From DASSUW01 sp963849695 (GTDB taxonomy: Bacteria; Actinomycetota; Thermoleophilia; Solirubrobacterales; Solirubrobacteraceae), in contig CAWKIT010000011.1 in assembly GCA_963849695.1 (NCBI GenBank), positions 186,001 through 250,000 of the forward strand: a stretch of DNA of 64,000 nucleotides, read 5' to 3'. This document shows positions 34,794 to 43,695 of the stretch, in pieces. The notes under the pieces were generated by a model. It did not search any database and had not been told where the DNA came from. It worked only from the letters and a program-made list of their open reading frames with translations. Each line of letters starts with the position of its first letter. Within the stretch, counting starts at the first letter, position 1. Made by a program: the position numbers and the translations under genes.

Positions 34794-35855
34794 CCGCCGG
34801 ACGCTGATCGAATGCACGGGCGGCAGCGCCGCCGCCGCCTCGAACCAGCTCGCACCCGCGTCGCCCGAGCCGTAGACGGCGCCCGAGGTGGCGCCGAAGT
34901 AGAGCTCGAGCCCCTCACCCTCGCCGGTCCATGCAAACGCCTCGCGCAGCACGGTCAGGTACGCGTTCTCGCTCGGCAGGCCGTCGCCGCGCGGCATCCA
35001 GCTGGCGCCGGCGTCGCGCGTCTCATACACCCGCACCCGGCCCTCGGGCGTCACCCGGTCGATGTCGGCGGCGAGCGGGATCACGTACGCGCTGTCGGCG
35101 TCGGCGGGGTCGATCGCGAGCGCGAACCCGAAGTCGGACGGCAGGCCGTCGGCGATGTCGTGCCACGACTCGCCCGCGTCGTCGGACCGGTAGACGCCGC
35201 CGTGGAACTGCATGAAGATCCGCTCCGGCCGCTGCGGAGCGCGGTGGATCCGGTGCACGCAGAGCGCGATCTCGTCGTCGGGCGCGTCCTCGGGCAGGTA
35301 GCGCGCGACGAGCCCCTCGTTGCCGCGGCGCCAGGTCTGGCCGCCGTCGTCGGTCAGCCATACGCCGGCCGCCGAGATCGCGAGCGCGAGCCGATCCGGC
35401 TCGCCCGGCCACGTGGTGATCGAGTGCAGGCAGAGGCCGCCGGCGCCGGGCTGCCAGCGCGGCCGGGTCGGCTGCTCCCACAGCCCGCGGTTGAGCTCGA
35501 AGCTGGCGCCGCCGTCGCGGCTGACGAGCAGCGCCCCGGGGTCGCCGCCGGCGTAGATGAGCCCTTCCTGCTCGCCCGCCACCAGCACCCACACGCGCTC
35601 GAGCACCGCGTCGCCGCCCTCCGGGAGCGCGACGCCCTCGGCCTGCTCCCACTCGCCCTCCGGGTCGTCCGTGTACCAGACCTTCGGGCCGTAGAACGGC
35701 GACGTCACCGACGCGAGGATGCGGCCCGACGGCGTGCGCAGCGCGTACTCCACCGGCTCGCCCGCGAACGCGCGCGCGGTCGGCTCGAACTCGCCTCCCG
35801 GCTCGCCCTCGAGCACGAACAGGCCCTTCTTCGTCCCTACCAGCAGCTCGGTCAT
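34791..35855 (-). CDS. BNR/sialidase-like beta-propeller protein
   Basis: A 354-residue soluble propeller with no signal peptide. BNR/Asp-box motifs recur: SRDGGASFE, TDDGGQTWRRG, SDDAGESWHDIA, TRDAGASWMPRG and GDAGASWFEA. The family is often annotated as exo-alpha-sialidase or glycosyl hydrolase, but the catalytic arginine triad of sialidases is not apparent, so the role is unknown. Its ATG overlaps the stop of the MoaD-like gene (ATGA), so the two proteins are likely made together and may form a complex or pathway. Confidence 0.82.
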   Translation of the reverse strand: MTELLVGTKKGLFVLEGEPGGEFEPTARAFAGEPVEYALRTPSGRILASVTSPFYGPKVWYTDDPEGEWEQAEGVALPEGGDAVLERVWVLVAGEQEGLIYAGGDPGALLVSRDGGASFELNRGLWEQPTRPRWQPGAGGLCLHSITTWPGEPDRLALAISAAGVWLTDDGGQTWRRGNEGLVARYLPEDAPDDEIALCVHRIHRAPQRPERIFMQFHGGVYRSDDAGESWHDIADGLPSDFGFALAIDPADADSAYVIPLAADIDRVTPEGRVRVYETRDAGASWMPRGDGLPSENAYLTVLREAFAWTGEGEGLELYFGATSGAVYGSGDAGASWFEAAAALPPVHSISVRR

Positions 35856-36115
35856 CGCCCTCCGGAGATCGCCGGCAGGACGTCGATGCGGTCTTCCGCC
35901 GCGACCTGCGTGTCCTGCCCGCCCAGCTCGCCGTTCACGAACACGTTGATGTGGCGCCGCAGCATGCCGGACTCGTCGAGGATCCAGCCCTTCGCGGCCG
36001 GATGCGCGCTCTCGATCGCCGCCAGCAGCTCGCCCACGGACGCGCCGTCGATCGTGTGCTCCGAGCGGTCGCCGGCGAGCCGCTTGAGGGGTCCGCGGAG
36101 GCGCACGAGGGCCAT
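35852..36115 (-). CDS. MoaD/ThiS-family ubiquitin-like sulfur carrier protein
   Basis: An 87-residue beta-grasp protein: MALVRLRGPLKRLAGDRSEH, ELLAAIESAHPAAKGWILDE, HINVFVNGELGG and AAEDRIDVLPAISGGR. Sulfur carriers end in Gly-Gly, which is adenylated and thiolated; here one extra Arg follows GG, so it would need trimming or acts differently. I chose ATG 36115 because a TAGGAT -10-like hexamer lies 7 nt before it and overlaps the alternative ATG 36124. No MoeB- or MoaE-like partner is in the window. Confidence 0.8.
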   Translation of the reverse strand: MALVRLRGPLKRLAGDRSEHTIDGASVGELLAAIESAHPAAKGWILDESGMLRRHINVFVNGELGGQDTQVAAEDRIDVLPAISGGR

Positions 36116-36122
36116 CGCTCCC

Positions 36123-36128
36123 ATCCTA
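36123..36128 (-). promoter_or_regulatory. -10-like TAGGAT before the MoaD-like gene
   Basis: TAGGAT ends 7 nt before the ATG at 36115. It overlaps the upstream ATG (36124), which argues against that start. Confidence 0.4.
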
Positions 36129-36139
36129 CGAGGCGAGCC

Positions 36140-37033
36140 TCAGCCGTGGTTCGCGGCGCAGAACGCGTCGCGGGCGGCGCTGCTCTGGAGCGGGCCGTAT
36201 GCCGTCGAAAGGCGGATCGTCCTCGCCTCCGCGGCGGCTTGCGCCTCGATGCTGTCGGCGACCAGGGCCCGCGCTTCGGGCGTCGGGGCCTTCGCGAGCC
36301 GCTCGGCGTTGCGCCAGGCCGTCTCCCGCCAGGCCGGGATGAGCTGGAACGCGAGGAAGTCGTCCGCCGTGCCGGGCACGTTGGCGTCGTCGATCGTCGG
36401 ATCGAAGCGGCGGGCGATCTCGGCGTACAGGTCGTCGCTCACGCGGTTGAGGAACTGGTTGACGCGGTCGTGGTCCGGCTTGCGGCTCGAGCCGTCCGGC
36501 TTGACCATCCCGATGCGCTCGAAGACGAACGGCAGATCGCGCTGGATATGCGCGTTCATGCCGAGCAAGAGGTTGCCGGTGGAGGACACCGCGCGGTCGG
36601 CGGCGGCATCGAAGGCGATCGCCCACGCCTGCGGCGCGGGCCGGCCCGCGTGCCAGGCGTCGTAGGCGCGGAAGTAGTACTCGCCGAACACGGCCGCCTC
36701 GTGGTTCACGAACGGGGTGTCCTCGAAGAAAGTCGGATCCTCGACCGTGCGCCGGTACTCCTCGGTGGTGCGCAGATAGGCCAGCGAGAAGATGGCGTCG
36801 TGGTCGCAGGAGTCCGCGAGGGGGTCGAAGCGGCGGGTCATCTCGCGGATCAACGCATCGATGCAGCGCGTGCGCCCGGCGGCGCAGTCGTTCTCGCTGG
36901 TGGGCTCGTACTGCGTGGTCAGGCCGGGCAGCAGCTGGGTCCACCCGACGTACGGAGGATCCTGCGCGCGCGCGAGGCCGGAGGGCAGAAGCACGGCGCC
37001 GAGCACCAGGATGACGAGGCCCACGCGTGACAT
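36140..37033 (-). CDS. Secreted DUF5995-family protein
   Basis: A 297-residue protein with a signal peptide (VGLVILVLGAVLLPSGLARA) and ribosome-binding site GTAGGAG. The body matches the DUF5995 pattern: RFDPLADSCDHDAIFSLAYL, AVFGEYYFRAYDAWHAG, NLLLGMNAHIQRDLPFV and KPDGSSRKPDHDRVNQFLN. It has conserved His/Asp residues in an all-helical fold that might bind metal; the function is unknown. The family is common in actinobacteria, often secreted. Confidence 0.82.
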   Translation of the reverse strand: MSRVGLVILVLGAVLLPSGLARAQDPPYVGWTQLLPGLTTQYEPTSENDCAAGRTRCIDALIREMTRRFDPLADSCDHDAIFSLAYLRTTEEYRRTVEDPTFFEDTPFVNHEAAVFGEYYFRAYDAWHAGRPAPQAWAIAFDAAADRAVSSTGNLLLGMNAHIQRDLPFVFERIGMVKPDGSSRKPDHDRVNQFLNRVSDDLYAEIARRFDPTIDDANVPGTADDFLAFQLIPAWRETAWRNAERLAKAPTPEARALVADSIEAQAAAEARTIRLSTAYGPLQSSAARDAFCAANHG

Positions 37034-37261
37034 GCCGGGCTCCTACCCGCCCGCGAGGCCACGTCAAGCGGTCATTAACGAGCGGTCTGTAGGAGAGCGT
37101 TCGCGGGTATCAGCATCGGCATCGAGACGAGGGGGAGCACCGGGCAGCGCAATCCCGGCGAGGCCGTTGGCCTCCCGGAGACGACCGCGTCGGACCATGC
37201 GGAGGTCGATGCGGCTCCGCCGTCCGTCGCGGTCCGTTCCTTCGCCCCGACGTTCGGCAAG

Positions 37262-39955
37262 GTGCCGATGCCCGGCGCCCTCGCGCGCGCCGAGCAGGCT
37301 CCGTTCGTAGGGCGCGCCGCCGCGCTACGGCGGTTGCAGGCGCGCTGGGACGAGGCCTCGCGCAACGAGGGCGGGCTGGTGGTGTGCACCGGCGAGCCCG
37401 GCATCGGCAAGACGCGCCTGGTGGCGCGGTTCGCCACCGCGGTGCACGACGACGGCGCCGTCGTCCTGCACGGGCGCAGCGACGAGGAGAGCGTGACGCC
37501 GTACCAACCCTTCGTCGAGGCGCTGCGGCAGTACGCCGCGCACCGTCCGGGCCTGACCGAGGAGATCCAGCTGCCGGAGGCCGGCGCCGAGACGTTGGCG
37601 AGCCTGGTCCCCGAGCTCGGCCCGTCCGGCGCGCCCGCCAAGGCCTCGCACCGCAACGAGCAGGAGCGGCTCCGCTACCAGCTCTTCGAGGCGGTGGTCC
37701 GGGTGCTGCTCCACGCCGCCAACGGGCACCGGCTGCTGCTGGTGCTCGAGGACCTGCACTGGGCCGACGTCCCCACCATGCTGCTCCTGCGCCAGGTCCT
37801 GCGCCGCGGCACCGAATCGCCGCTGCTGGTGGTCGCCACCTACAGCGACGTGGACGTAGACACGAGCGGGCCGATGGCACGCCTGCTCGCCGATCTGCGG
37901 CGCGAGGCGACGCTCGACGAGATCCACCTCGGCGGCCTCCGTCGACCCGAGGCGACCGCGCTCGTGACCGCCCTCGGTCGCGACGCGCTGGACGGTACGG
38001 CGGTGAAGCGCCTCTGCAGCCAGACCGGCGGCAACCCGTTCTTCATCGAGGAGCTCCTGCGCGCGTCTTCCGAGGATTCCAGCGGCGGCGTGCCACCGGG
38101 GGTCAAGGAGGTGATCGGCCGGCACCTCGATCGGCTGCCGGCCGAGACGCTCGAGACGCTGACGCTCGCGGCGGCGCTGGGCACCGACTTCCGGCTCAGC
38201 ACGCTCCTGGTGGTCGAGCGCGAGCAGGAGGAGGACGACCTGATCGCCTCGCTCGAGCGGGCGGTCGCGGCGGGCCTGATCGTCGAGGACCACGAGGAGG
38301 TCGACCGTTTCTCGTTCAGGCACTCGCTCATCCGCGAGACGCTCTACGACCGGCCGATCAAGAGCCGCCGCCTGCGTCTGCACATGCGCATCGCGGACGC
38401 CCTCGAGACTGCGCCGATGCGCATCCGCTCGGGCGAGCTGGCCCATCACTACTTCCAGGCTCGCGAGATCGGCGGCGCGGCGAAGGCGATCGTGTTCTCC
38501 CTGAAGGCCGCCGAGGTGTGCCAGGCCGCGCACGCGTACGAGGACGCCGTCTCCCACTACGAGCGCGCTCTCAAGGCGCTGGAGATCGTGCGGCGCGACG
38601 ACGACGCCGCCCGCTGTGACGTGCTGCTGGCGCTCGGCGCCGCTCGCTGGCAGGCCAGCGAGCCGGACCCGCGCTCGGTATTCGTGCAGGCGGTCGAGCT
38701 CGCCCGCGGGCTGGGCTCCCCGGAGCGGCTGGCGCGGGCCGTGCTCGGCGCCGGCGGTCGCTTCTATGCGCCGGTGGCGACGGATCGCGTCTACATCAGC
38801 CTGCTCGAGGAGGCGCTGGCGTCGCTCGAGCCGGGCGACAGCACGCTGCGCGTCCGCCTGCTCGCGCGCCTCGCCGAGAACCTCGTGTTCGAGGATCCTC
38901 CGGAGTCGGCCGCCGGCCGCGCCGGCGACGCCGTCGAGATGGCGCGACGACTCGGGGAGCCGTATGCGCTCGCGGTCGCCCTGATGGCGCGTCACGCGGC
39001 GCTGCTGCACGCTCGGCATGCCGCGGATCGCCGCCGGCTGTGCGAGGAGGCGCTCGCCGTCGCCGGCGAGCTGCGCGCGATCGAGCTCGGAGCACTCGCC
39101 CGCCACTGGCTCCTCTACGACCTGGTGGAGCTGGGCGAGCTCGACGAGGCGCGCCGCTGTCACGCCGAGCTGAAGGGCCTGTCCGCGGAGCTCCAGCAGC
39201 CGCTCTACAACCACTCGGCGCTGGCCTGGAGCTGTGTGTGGGCGGCGCTCGCCGGCCGCTTCGAGGAGGCCGAGCAGCTCGCGCACTCCTCCGTCCTCCT
39301 CGCCGAGCATGCGCGCGCGCCGGACGCCCAGATGCACCTGACGGCGCAGCTGCTGGCGGTCCGGCGGGAGCAGGGCCGCCTCCACGAGCTGCTGCCGGAG
39401 ATCGAGCGCTACGCGACGGACGAGCCCGCCGCGGCGCCATGGCGCGGGGTCCTGCCGCTCGCCCACCTCGACGCGGGCGACCGCGATCGGGCGCGGGCCG
39501 CCTACGACCGCGCGCTCGAGGGCGGCCCGGAGGCGATGCCCGACACCATGCTCTGGCTCACGGCGATGAGCGCGCTGGGCGAGGCTGCGGCCGAGCTCCG
39601 CGACCCCGAGGGCAGCGCGGCGCTGCATGACGCGCTCGAGCCGTACGCGGACCTTCTCATCCAGTGGAGCTTCACCGGCAGCGCCGGCTCCGTGCACCGG
39701 GTGCTCGGCCGCACGGCGGCCGCCGCCGGCCGCCACGACCGGGCGCGCGTTCACTTCGAGGCCGCGCTCGAGCGGCACGCGGCGCTCCGCGCAGAGGCGC
39801 TGCTCGCGCGTACGCGATGTGACTACGGCGAGCTGCTGCTGGACGGCAAGGCCGCCGACCGCAGGCGGGGGCGCGTGCTCCTGCGCGAGGCGCACGCCGC
39901 GGCGCGCGACCTCGGGATGCACGGCATCGCCGCACGTACAGAGCGATACGGGTGA
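37262..39955 (+). CDS. Large AAA/STAND-type ATPase with TPR-like repeats
   Basis: An 897-residue protein. An AAA domain (EQAPFVGRAAALRRLQARW, Walker A CTGEPGIGKTRLVARF, Walker B LLLVLEDLHWADVP, sensor GNPFFIEELLR) is followed by winged-helix-like regions and about 450 residues of helical TPR-type repeats (EDAVSHYERALKALEIV and similar). The order resembles MalT/LuxR-family and adenylate-cyclase-linked ATPases, but no C-terminal LuxR HTH and no N-terminal BTAD or cyclase domain is visible, so it lacks an obvious output. Initiation is at GTG 37262 or ATG 37268. csrA begins 14 bp downstream. Confidence 0.85.
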   Translation: MPMPGALARAEQAPFVGRAAALRRLQARWDEASRNEGGLVVCTGEPGIGKTRLVARFATAVHDDGAVVLHGRSDEESVTPYQPFVEALRQYAAHRPGLTEEIQLPEAGAETLASLVPELGPSGAPAKASHRNEQERLRYQLFEAVVRVLLHAANGHRLLLVLEDLHWADVPTMLLLRQVLRRGTESPLLVVATYSDVDVDTSGPMARLLADLRREATLDEIHLGGLRRPEATALVTALGRDALDGTAVKRLCSQTGGNPFFIEELLRASSEDSSGGVPPGVKEVIGRHLDRLPAETLETLTLAAALGTDFRLSTLLVVEREQEEDDLIASLERAVAAGLIVEDHEEVDRFSFRHSLIRETLYDRPIKSRRLRLHMRIADALETAPMRIRSGELAHHYFQAREIGGAAKAIVFSLKAAEVCQAAHAYEDAVSHYERALKALEIVRRDDDAARCDVLLALGAARWQASEPDPRSVFVQAVELARGLGSPERLARAVLGAGGRFYAPVATDRVYISLLEEALASLEPGDSTLRVRLLARLAENLVFEDPPESAAGRAGDAVEMARRLGEPYALAVALMARHAALLHARHAADRRRLCEEALAVAGELRAIELGALARHWLLYDLVELGELDEARRCHAELKGLSAELQQPLYNHSALAWSCVWAALAGRFEEAEQLAHSSVLLAEHARAPDAQMHLTAQLLAVRREQGRLHELLPEIERYATDEPAAAPWRGVLPLAHLDAGDRDRARAAYDRALEGGPEAMPDTMLWLTAMSALGEAAAELRDPEGSAALHDALEPYADLLIQWSFTGSAGSVHRVLGRTAAAAGRHDRARVHFEAALERHAALRAEALLARTRCDYGELLLDGKAADRRRGRVLLREAHAAARDLGMHGIAARTERYG

Positions 39956-39969
39956 AGTAGGCGACGCGC

Positions 39970-40188
39970 TTGCTCGTGCTGACGAGAAAGTCCAACGAGT
40001 CGATCATGATCGGCGACGAGATCGAGCTCACGATCCTCTCCGTCTCGGGCGACAAGGTGAGGGTCGGGATCCAGGCGCCGCGCGACATCCCCGTGTTCCG
40101 GAAGGAAGTCTGGCTCGAGATCCAGCAGGAGGACGTCGCCGCAGGAACGTCGCCACGCCCGCGGTCGACGACCCGCATACGCGACTGA
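39970..40188 (+). CDS. csrA: Carbon storage regulator CsrA
   Basis: CsrA dimers bind GGA motifs in mRNA leaders and block translation; in many bacteria this controls flagellin through FliW. The 72-residue protein begins MLVLTRKSNESIMIGDEIEL, with the RNA-binding Arg6-containing start, and has VRVGIQAPRDIPVFRKEVWL. After the usual end it has a Ser/Arg-rich tail (TSPRPRSTTRIRD). It starts at a TTG. No fliW or flagellar gene is in the window, so its placement after an ATPase gene is unusual. Confidence 0.92.
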   Translation: MLVLTRKSNESIMIGDEIELTILSVSGDKVRVGIQAPRDIPVFRKEVWLEIQQEDVAAGTSPRPRSTTRIRD

Positions 40189-40197
40189 GCGCTCGGC

Positions 40198-40926
40198 TCA
40201 GATCCTTTCGTAGACCGACACGTGCGAGGGGCTGAGCGCCGTGAACGGCTCGCGCTGCCAGTTCGCCCAGCGGTCCTGGAGCCGCATGCCGGCGATCCGC
40301 GCCATCAGGTCCAACTCGGCCGGCCACACGTAGCGCATCTCGATCGGGTTCGCCTCGACGCGGCCGTCGACGAAGCGGTAGTGCCGCCCGCTGAGCCGCT
40401 GGATGACGGTGTCGTAGACGTAGAAGGACATGCCGTCCGGGTCGGCGCGCCACGGCAGCATGGTCTGGCCGAGCGGCAGCCGCTGCAGCTCCGGCACGCG
40501 CGCCTCGATCACGAACCGGCCGCCGGCACCCAGATGCGCGGCGGCGTTCTCGAAGCACGCGACCTGGCCGTCCTGGCTGGTCAGGTTGAAGATCGTGTTG
40601 AAGACGAGATAGACGAGCGAGAACTCGCCGTCCAGACGCGTCGACGCCATGTCGCCGGCCACGGCCTCGATCCGCTCCGCTCCGGGCTTCTGGCGCAGGC
40701 GCTCGAGCATCGCCTCGGAGCTGTCGATCCCGGCCACCCGCACGCCGCGCTCGGACAGCGGCAGCGCGATCCGCCCGGTGCCGATCGCGAACTCCAGCGC
40801 GGCGCCTCCGCCCGCCAGCTGCGCGAGCCGGTCGACGGCCGGCGCGACCACCGCGGGATCGAACTCGCTCGCCGACTGCTCGTCGTACGTGGCGGCTATG
40901 CGCTCGCCGAAGTACCCCTCGTCCAC
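40198..40926 (-). CDS. Class I SAM-dependent methyltransferase
   Basis: A 242-residue protein with YFGERIAATYDEQSASEFDP, the SAM-binding motif I ALEFAIGTGRIALPLSERG, VAGIDSSEAMLERLRQK and the post-motif EFSLVYLVFNTIFNL. The last part (GRHYRFVDGRVEANPIEMRY) matches small-molecule methyltransferases of the Methyltransf_25 type. The start is a GTG at 40926, 14 bp after the hydrogenase maturation protease ends; whether it belongs to that operon is unclear. The substrate is unknown. Confidence 0.85.
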   Translation of the reverse strand: MDEGYFGERIAATYDEQSASEFDPAVVAPAVDRLAQLAGGGAALEFAIGTGRIALPLSERGVRVAGIDSSEAMLERLRQKPGAERIEAVAGDMASTRLDGEFSLVYLVFNTIFNLTSQDGQVACFENAAAHLGAGGRFVIEARVPELQRLPLGQTMLPWRADPDGMSFYVYDTVIQRLSGRHYRFVDGRVEANPIEMRYVWPAELDLMARIAGMRLQDRWANWQREPFTALSPSHVSVYERI

Positions 40927-40939
40927 CCGGCGGAGTTTG

Positions 40940-41353
40940 TCATCCGCACTCGCGCAGGACCAGGTCGACGGCGGTCGGCAGCGCGGCCTGGAGCGGCGGG
41001 CTGAGACGGTCGGTGAACGTGCGCAGCTCGCCCACCTCGGCTCCGATGACGACGACCTCAGGCGGTGCGCGGAGGGCGGCGAGGAGGCTTGCGACACCCA
41101 GCTCGTGCAGGCTGAACTCGCCTCCCGGGGGCTCGAGATCGCTCGGGACGAGTCGATGCACGGTCCCCACACGCCCGCCGGTTCGTACGGCGTCGACGAC
41201 CACCGCCTTGGTACAGCCCTCGAAGTAGGGAAGCGCGTTCAGGCCCGCCGTGCCGGCGTCGACCGCCGCCACGCGGCCCTCCAGGCGCCGGTACACGTGC
41301 TGCCCGAAGCCGTCGTCGCCGTGCCAGGGGTTGCCGAAGCAGATGACTCTCAC
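40940..41353 (-). CDS. NiFe-hydrogenase maturation endopeptidase (HyaD/HupD type)
   Basis: This protease removes the C-terminal peptide of the hydrogenase large subunit after nickel insertion. The 137-residue protein starts at a GTG overlapping the large-subunit stop (GTGA). It reads VICFGNPWHGDDGFGQHVYR (with the first metal-binding acidic residue), AAVDAGTAGLNALPYFEG and LHELGVASLLAAL, where the conserved His would be a metal ligand. It is a little shorter than HyaD. The large subunit has a cleavable tail, which fits. Confidence 0.85.
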   Translation of the reverse strand: MRVICFGNPWHGDDGFGQHVYRRLEGRVAAVDAGTAGLNALPYFEGCTKAVVVDAVRTGGRVGTVHRLVPSDLEPPGGEFSLHELGVASLLAALRAPPEVVVIGAEVGELRTFTDRLSPPLQAALPTAVDLVLRECG

Positions 41354-42894
41354 GAGAACGTGAACGCCCCGTGTGGGACGCCCTTGGCGGTGGCCAGGTG
41401 CACGGTGCAGACGAGGCAGGCGTCGTGCGAGCGAACGACGTGGAACAGCTCGACGGGATTCTCGAGATCCTCGATCTCCATCCCGACGAAGCTCTGCTCC
41501 CAGTGCCCGCGGCGGCCCTCGTCGTCGCGCGGGGAGCCGTTCCAGGCCGTCGGCGTGATGATCTGGTAGTTCGCGATCCTGCCGTCCCGGATCCTGACCC
41601 AGTGGCACAGGCTGCCGCGGGCGGCGTTGATCGCGCCGACGCCGTCGCCGTCGGGCGGGGACTCGGCGCGGATGTACGTCGGCTCGCCGAGATGGGCGCG
41701 CAGCTCGCGCACGGTCTGGCGCATCGCCTCGAGCGTCACCACGGGCCGGTGCAGTCGCGTGAACTGCCGCAGCCACGTCGTGGGGCCGTCCCCGGCGAAC
41801 AGCGAGCGGATCAGGGGGTCGCCGCCGAGCACCAGGTCCGCGAGCGGCCCGAGCTGGACCACGTGGTCCCGGTAGCGCGTCGCCTTCGCGTAGCTGTACG
41901 CCTCGCCTTCGGAGGGGTCCGGGATCGTCTCGCTGTCCCACGGATGCCGCGCGCCGCCGGGATCGGCGTACCTGGCGTAGCGCAGGTGCTCGAAGACGTC
42001 CTCGTGGCGGAACGGCTCGGTCGCGTCGCGCTCGCCGTCGTAGAAGCCGCCGGGCTGCAGGCACGGCCGCTCGTCGAACGGCGGCTGCCACTGCTCGGGG
42101 TCGTAGTAGCAGCCGGTACTCAGCAGATGCGGCGTGCCCCCGCCGAGGTCCTGCAGACCGATCGAGCGGCCGAACTCCGTGAACACGCCGACCGCGCTCT
42201 CGCGGTGCGCGGGCACCTCCATCCACGCTTCGAAGTCATCGGCGCTCGCCAGCGCGAGCCACTCGTCGCAGCGGCAGCCGAGGATCGCGCGCTCGTACCA
42301 CTCGGCGTAGGCGTCGATCGCCGCCGCGCACTCGTCCAGCTTGGACTCGTCCAGCGCGCACGTGACGCCGCCGGACATCATGTAGGTCGAGTGCGGCCAC
42401 TGGCCGCCGAACGCGATCACGATGCCCAGGACGCGCTTGGTCGCCTCGACCGTCTCCGCCGCGATGCGGCCCTTGAACGGCGGCTCGAAGAGCTCCACGA
42501 CCCGGTCGTACATGGGGTGGTCGCGGTAGGCCTCGTTGCAGAAGTCCGGCGCGAACATCAGGAACGTGTGGCGCGCATCGCTCATCACCGACTCGGCCAT
42601 CAGGCAGAGGTTGCGGATGCGCGTGCCGTTGGGGGCGATCGGCGCGCCGTACGCGGTCTCGAGCGCGGAGGCGGCGGCGTAGAGCTGCGAGGTCGAGCAG
42701 ATGCCGCAGATGCGCGGGGCGATGACGAGCGCGTCGCTCGGGTCGCGGCCCTGCAGGATCTGCTCGAAGCCCCGGTACATGGTCCCCACGCACCAGGCGT
42801 CGGTCACCGTGTTCCCGTCGAGCTCGAGGCGGACCTCCATGTCGCCCTCGACCCGGTTGAGATCCATCCGGACGGTGCGCCGCTCAGGCGGCAA
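41350..42894 (-). CDS. NiFe-hydrogenase large subunit
   Basis: The catalytic subunit splits H2 at a Ni-Fe centre. The 514-residue protein has the two nickel motifs: L1 PRICGICSTSQLYAAASA (Gln, not His, after the second Cys) and L2 SHDACLVCTVHLATAKG, where the conserved DPCxxC is DACxxC. A 15-residue tail after the CxxH His remains to be removed by the downstream protease. RVEGDMEVRLELDGN begins the family. The L1 form and lack of an export signal in the partner place it closest to group 2-type cytosol-facing uptake enzymes, though a full classification needs alignment. It overlaps the small-subunit gene by 11 bp. Confidence 0.92.
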   Translation of the reverse strand: MPPERRTVRMDLNRVEGDMEVRLELDGNTVTDAWCVGTMYRGFEQILQGRDPSDALVIAPRICGICSTSQLYAAASALETAYGAPIAPNGTRIRNLCLMAESVMSDARHTFLMFAPDFCNEAYRDHPMYDRVVELFEPPFKGRIAAETVEATKRVLGIVIAFGGQWPHSTYMMSGGVTCALDESKLDECAAAIDAYAEWYERAILGCRCDEWLALASADDFEAWMEVPAHRESAVGVFTEFGRSIGLQDLGGGTPHLLSTGCYYDPEQWQPPFDERPCLQPGGFYDGERDATEPFRHEDVFEHLRYARYADPGGARHPWDSETIPDPSEGEAYSYAKATRYRDHVVQLGPLADLVLGGDPLIRSLFAGDGPTTWLRQFTRLHRPVVTLEAMRQTVRELRAHLGEPTYIRAESPPDGDGVGAINAARGSLCHWVRIRDGRIANYQIITPTAWNGSPRDDEGRRGHWEQSFVGMEIEDLENPVELFHVVRSHDACLVCTVHLATAKGVPHGAFTFS

Positions 42895-43657
42895 GAGGCA
42901 GCTCCTCGTCCGGCGGCGGCTCGCGATGCCTGAACAGCGGCCTGGGGAGCGGGAACTTCGGCCCGATGCAGCCGTAGCAGGCGTAGCCGACCTTGTCGGC
43001 CGTGCGGCACCGCCGCTCGCCGGGATCGGAGAGGCACGGCTTCTGCGTCTGCGGCCGCCCCACCTTGTCGAGCTCGAGGTCGCGTCCGTCCAGCAGCGAG
43101 CTCATGGTCTCGATCATCGTCGTGGCGTCGACCGGGCAGGCGCTGAGGTTGACCACGGGCATGCCGGCGCGCGAGCGCCACTCGGGGGTCAGCAGCCCTC
43201 CCGGCTTGCTGTTCGTGTACTGCAGGCCGGTGGACTCGGAGGGGTTGGGCGCCGCGGCGGGGATGCCGCCGTAGGCAGCACAGCTGCCCATGGCGAGAAC
43301 ATAGTCGGCCCGGTCGCAGAGCTCAGCCACGACGTCGCGCTTCGGTCTGCCTTCGAACATGTCGAAGCCCCCGCTGCCGTCCGGGCCGTTGATGATGCTG
43401 CCCTCGACGCACAGGATCGTGAGGGGCTGCTCTCCGGCGACGATGCGCTCGATCAGCGCAGCCGCCTGCCGCGGCGACTCCAGCGAGAGCGACGGATGCC
43501 AGAGCAGCTCGACGTCGTACTCGTCCAGGAAGCCGGGCAGCGTGTCGCCGCGCCTCCCGCGCCCTTCCGCACCGAGGATCGCCATGCTCTCCCCGCTGCA
43601 CCCGCCGCACGCCATCCACAGCAGCGTCGGCTTCGCGGTCGTCCGCTCGGAGTCCAT
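42884..43657 (-). CDS. NiFe-hydrogenase small subunit
   Basis: The electron-transfer subunit carries iron-sulfur clusters from the Ni-Fe site. The 257-residue protein starts MDSERTTAKPTLLWMACGGC, without a Tat signal, so it stays in the cytosol. Proximal cluster ligands are visible as CGGCSGES, GSCAAYGG and SACPVD. The C-terminal part has PCLSDPGERRC and ACYGCIG, four cysteines, enough for one further cluster. The third cluster expected in most hydrogenases is not obvious; the protein is also shorter than the usual subunit. The upstream gene is a tRNA on the same strand. No hyp maturation genes lie in the window. Confidence 0.9.
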   Translation of the reverse strand: MDSERTTAKPTLLWMACGGCSGESMAILGAEGRGRRGDTLPGFLDEYDVELLWHPSLSLESPRQAAALIERIVAGEQPLTILCVEGSIINGPDGSGGFDMFEGRPKRDVVAELCDRADYVLAMGSCAAYGGIPAAAPNPSESTGLQYTNSKPGGLLTPEWRSRAGMPVVNLSACPVDATTMIETMSSLLDGRDLELDKVGRPQTQKPCLSDPGERRCRTADKVGYACYGCIGPKFPLPRPLFRHREPPPDEELPLAA

Positions 43658-43695
43658 AACCGGTCCGACGCCTTGGGGGAGGAACTATTCCTTCA

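Noticed and set aside
34620..36665. A 681-codon plus-strand frame over the aminotransferase, propeller and MoaD genes
   Set aside because: Antisense shadow; the minus-strand proteins have clear families.
37325..39922. An 865-codon open frame antisense to the large ATPase
   Set aside because: High GC keeps the opposite strand open. The sequence is Arg/Ala/Leu-rich without domains, while the plus strand encodes a clear AAA protein.
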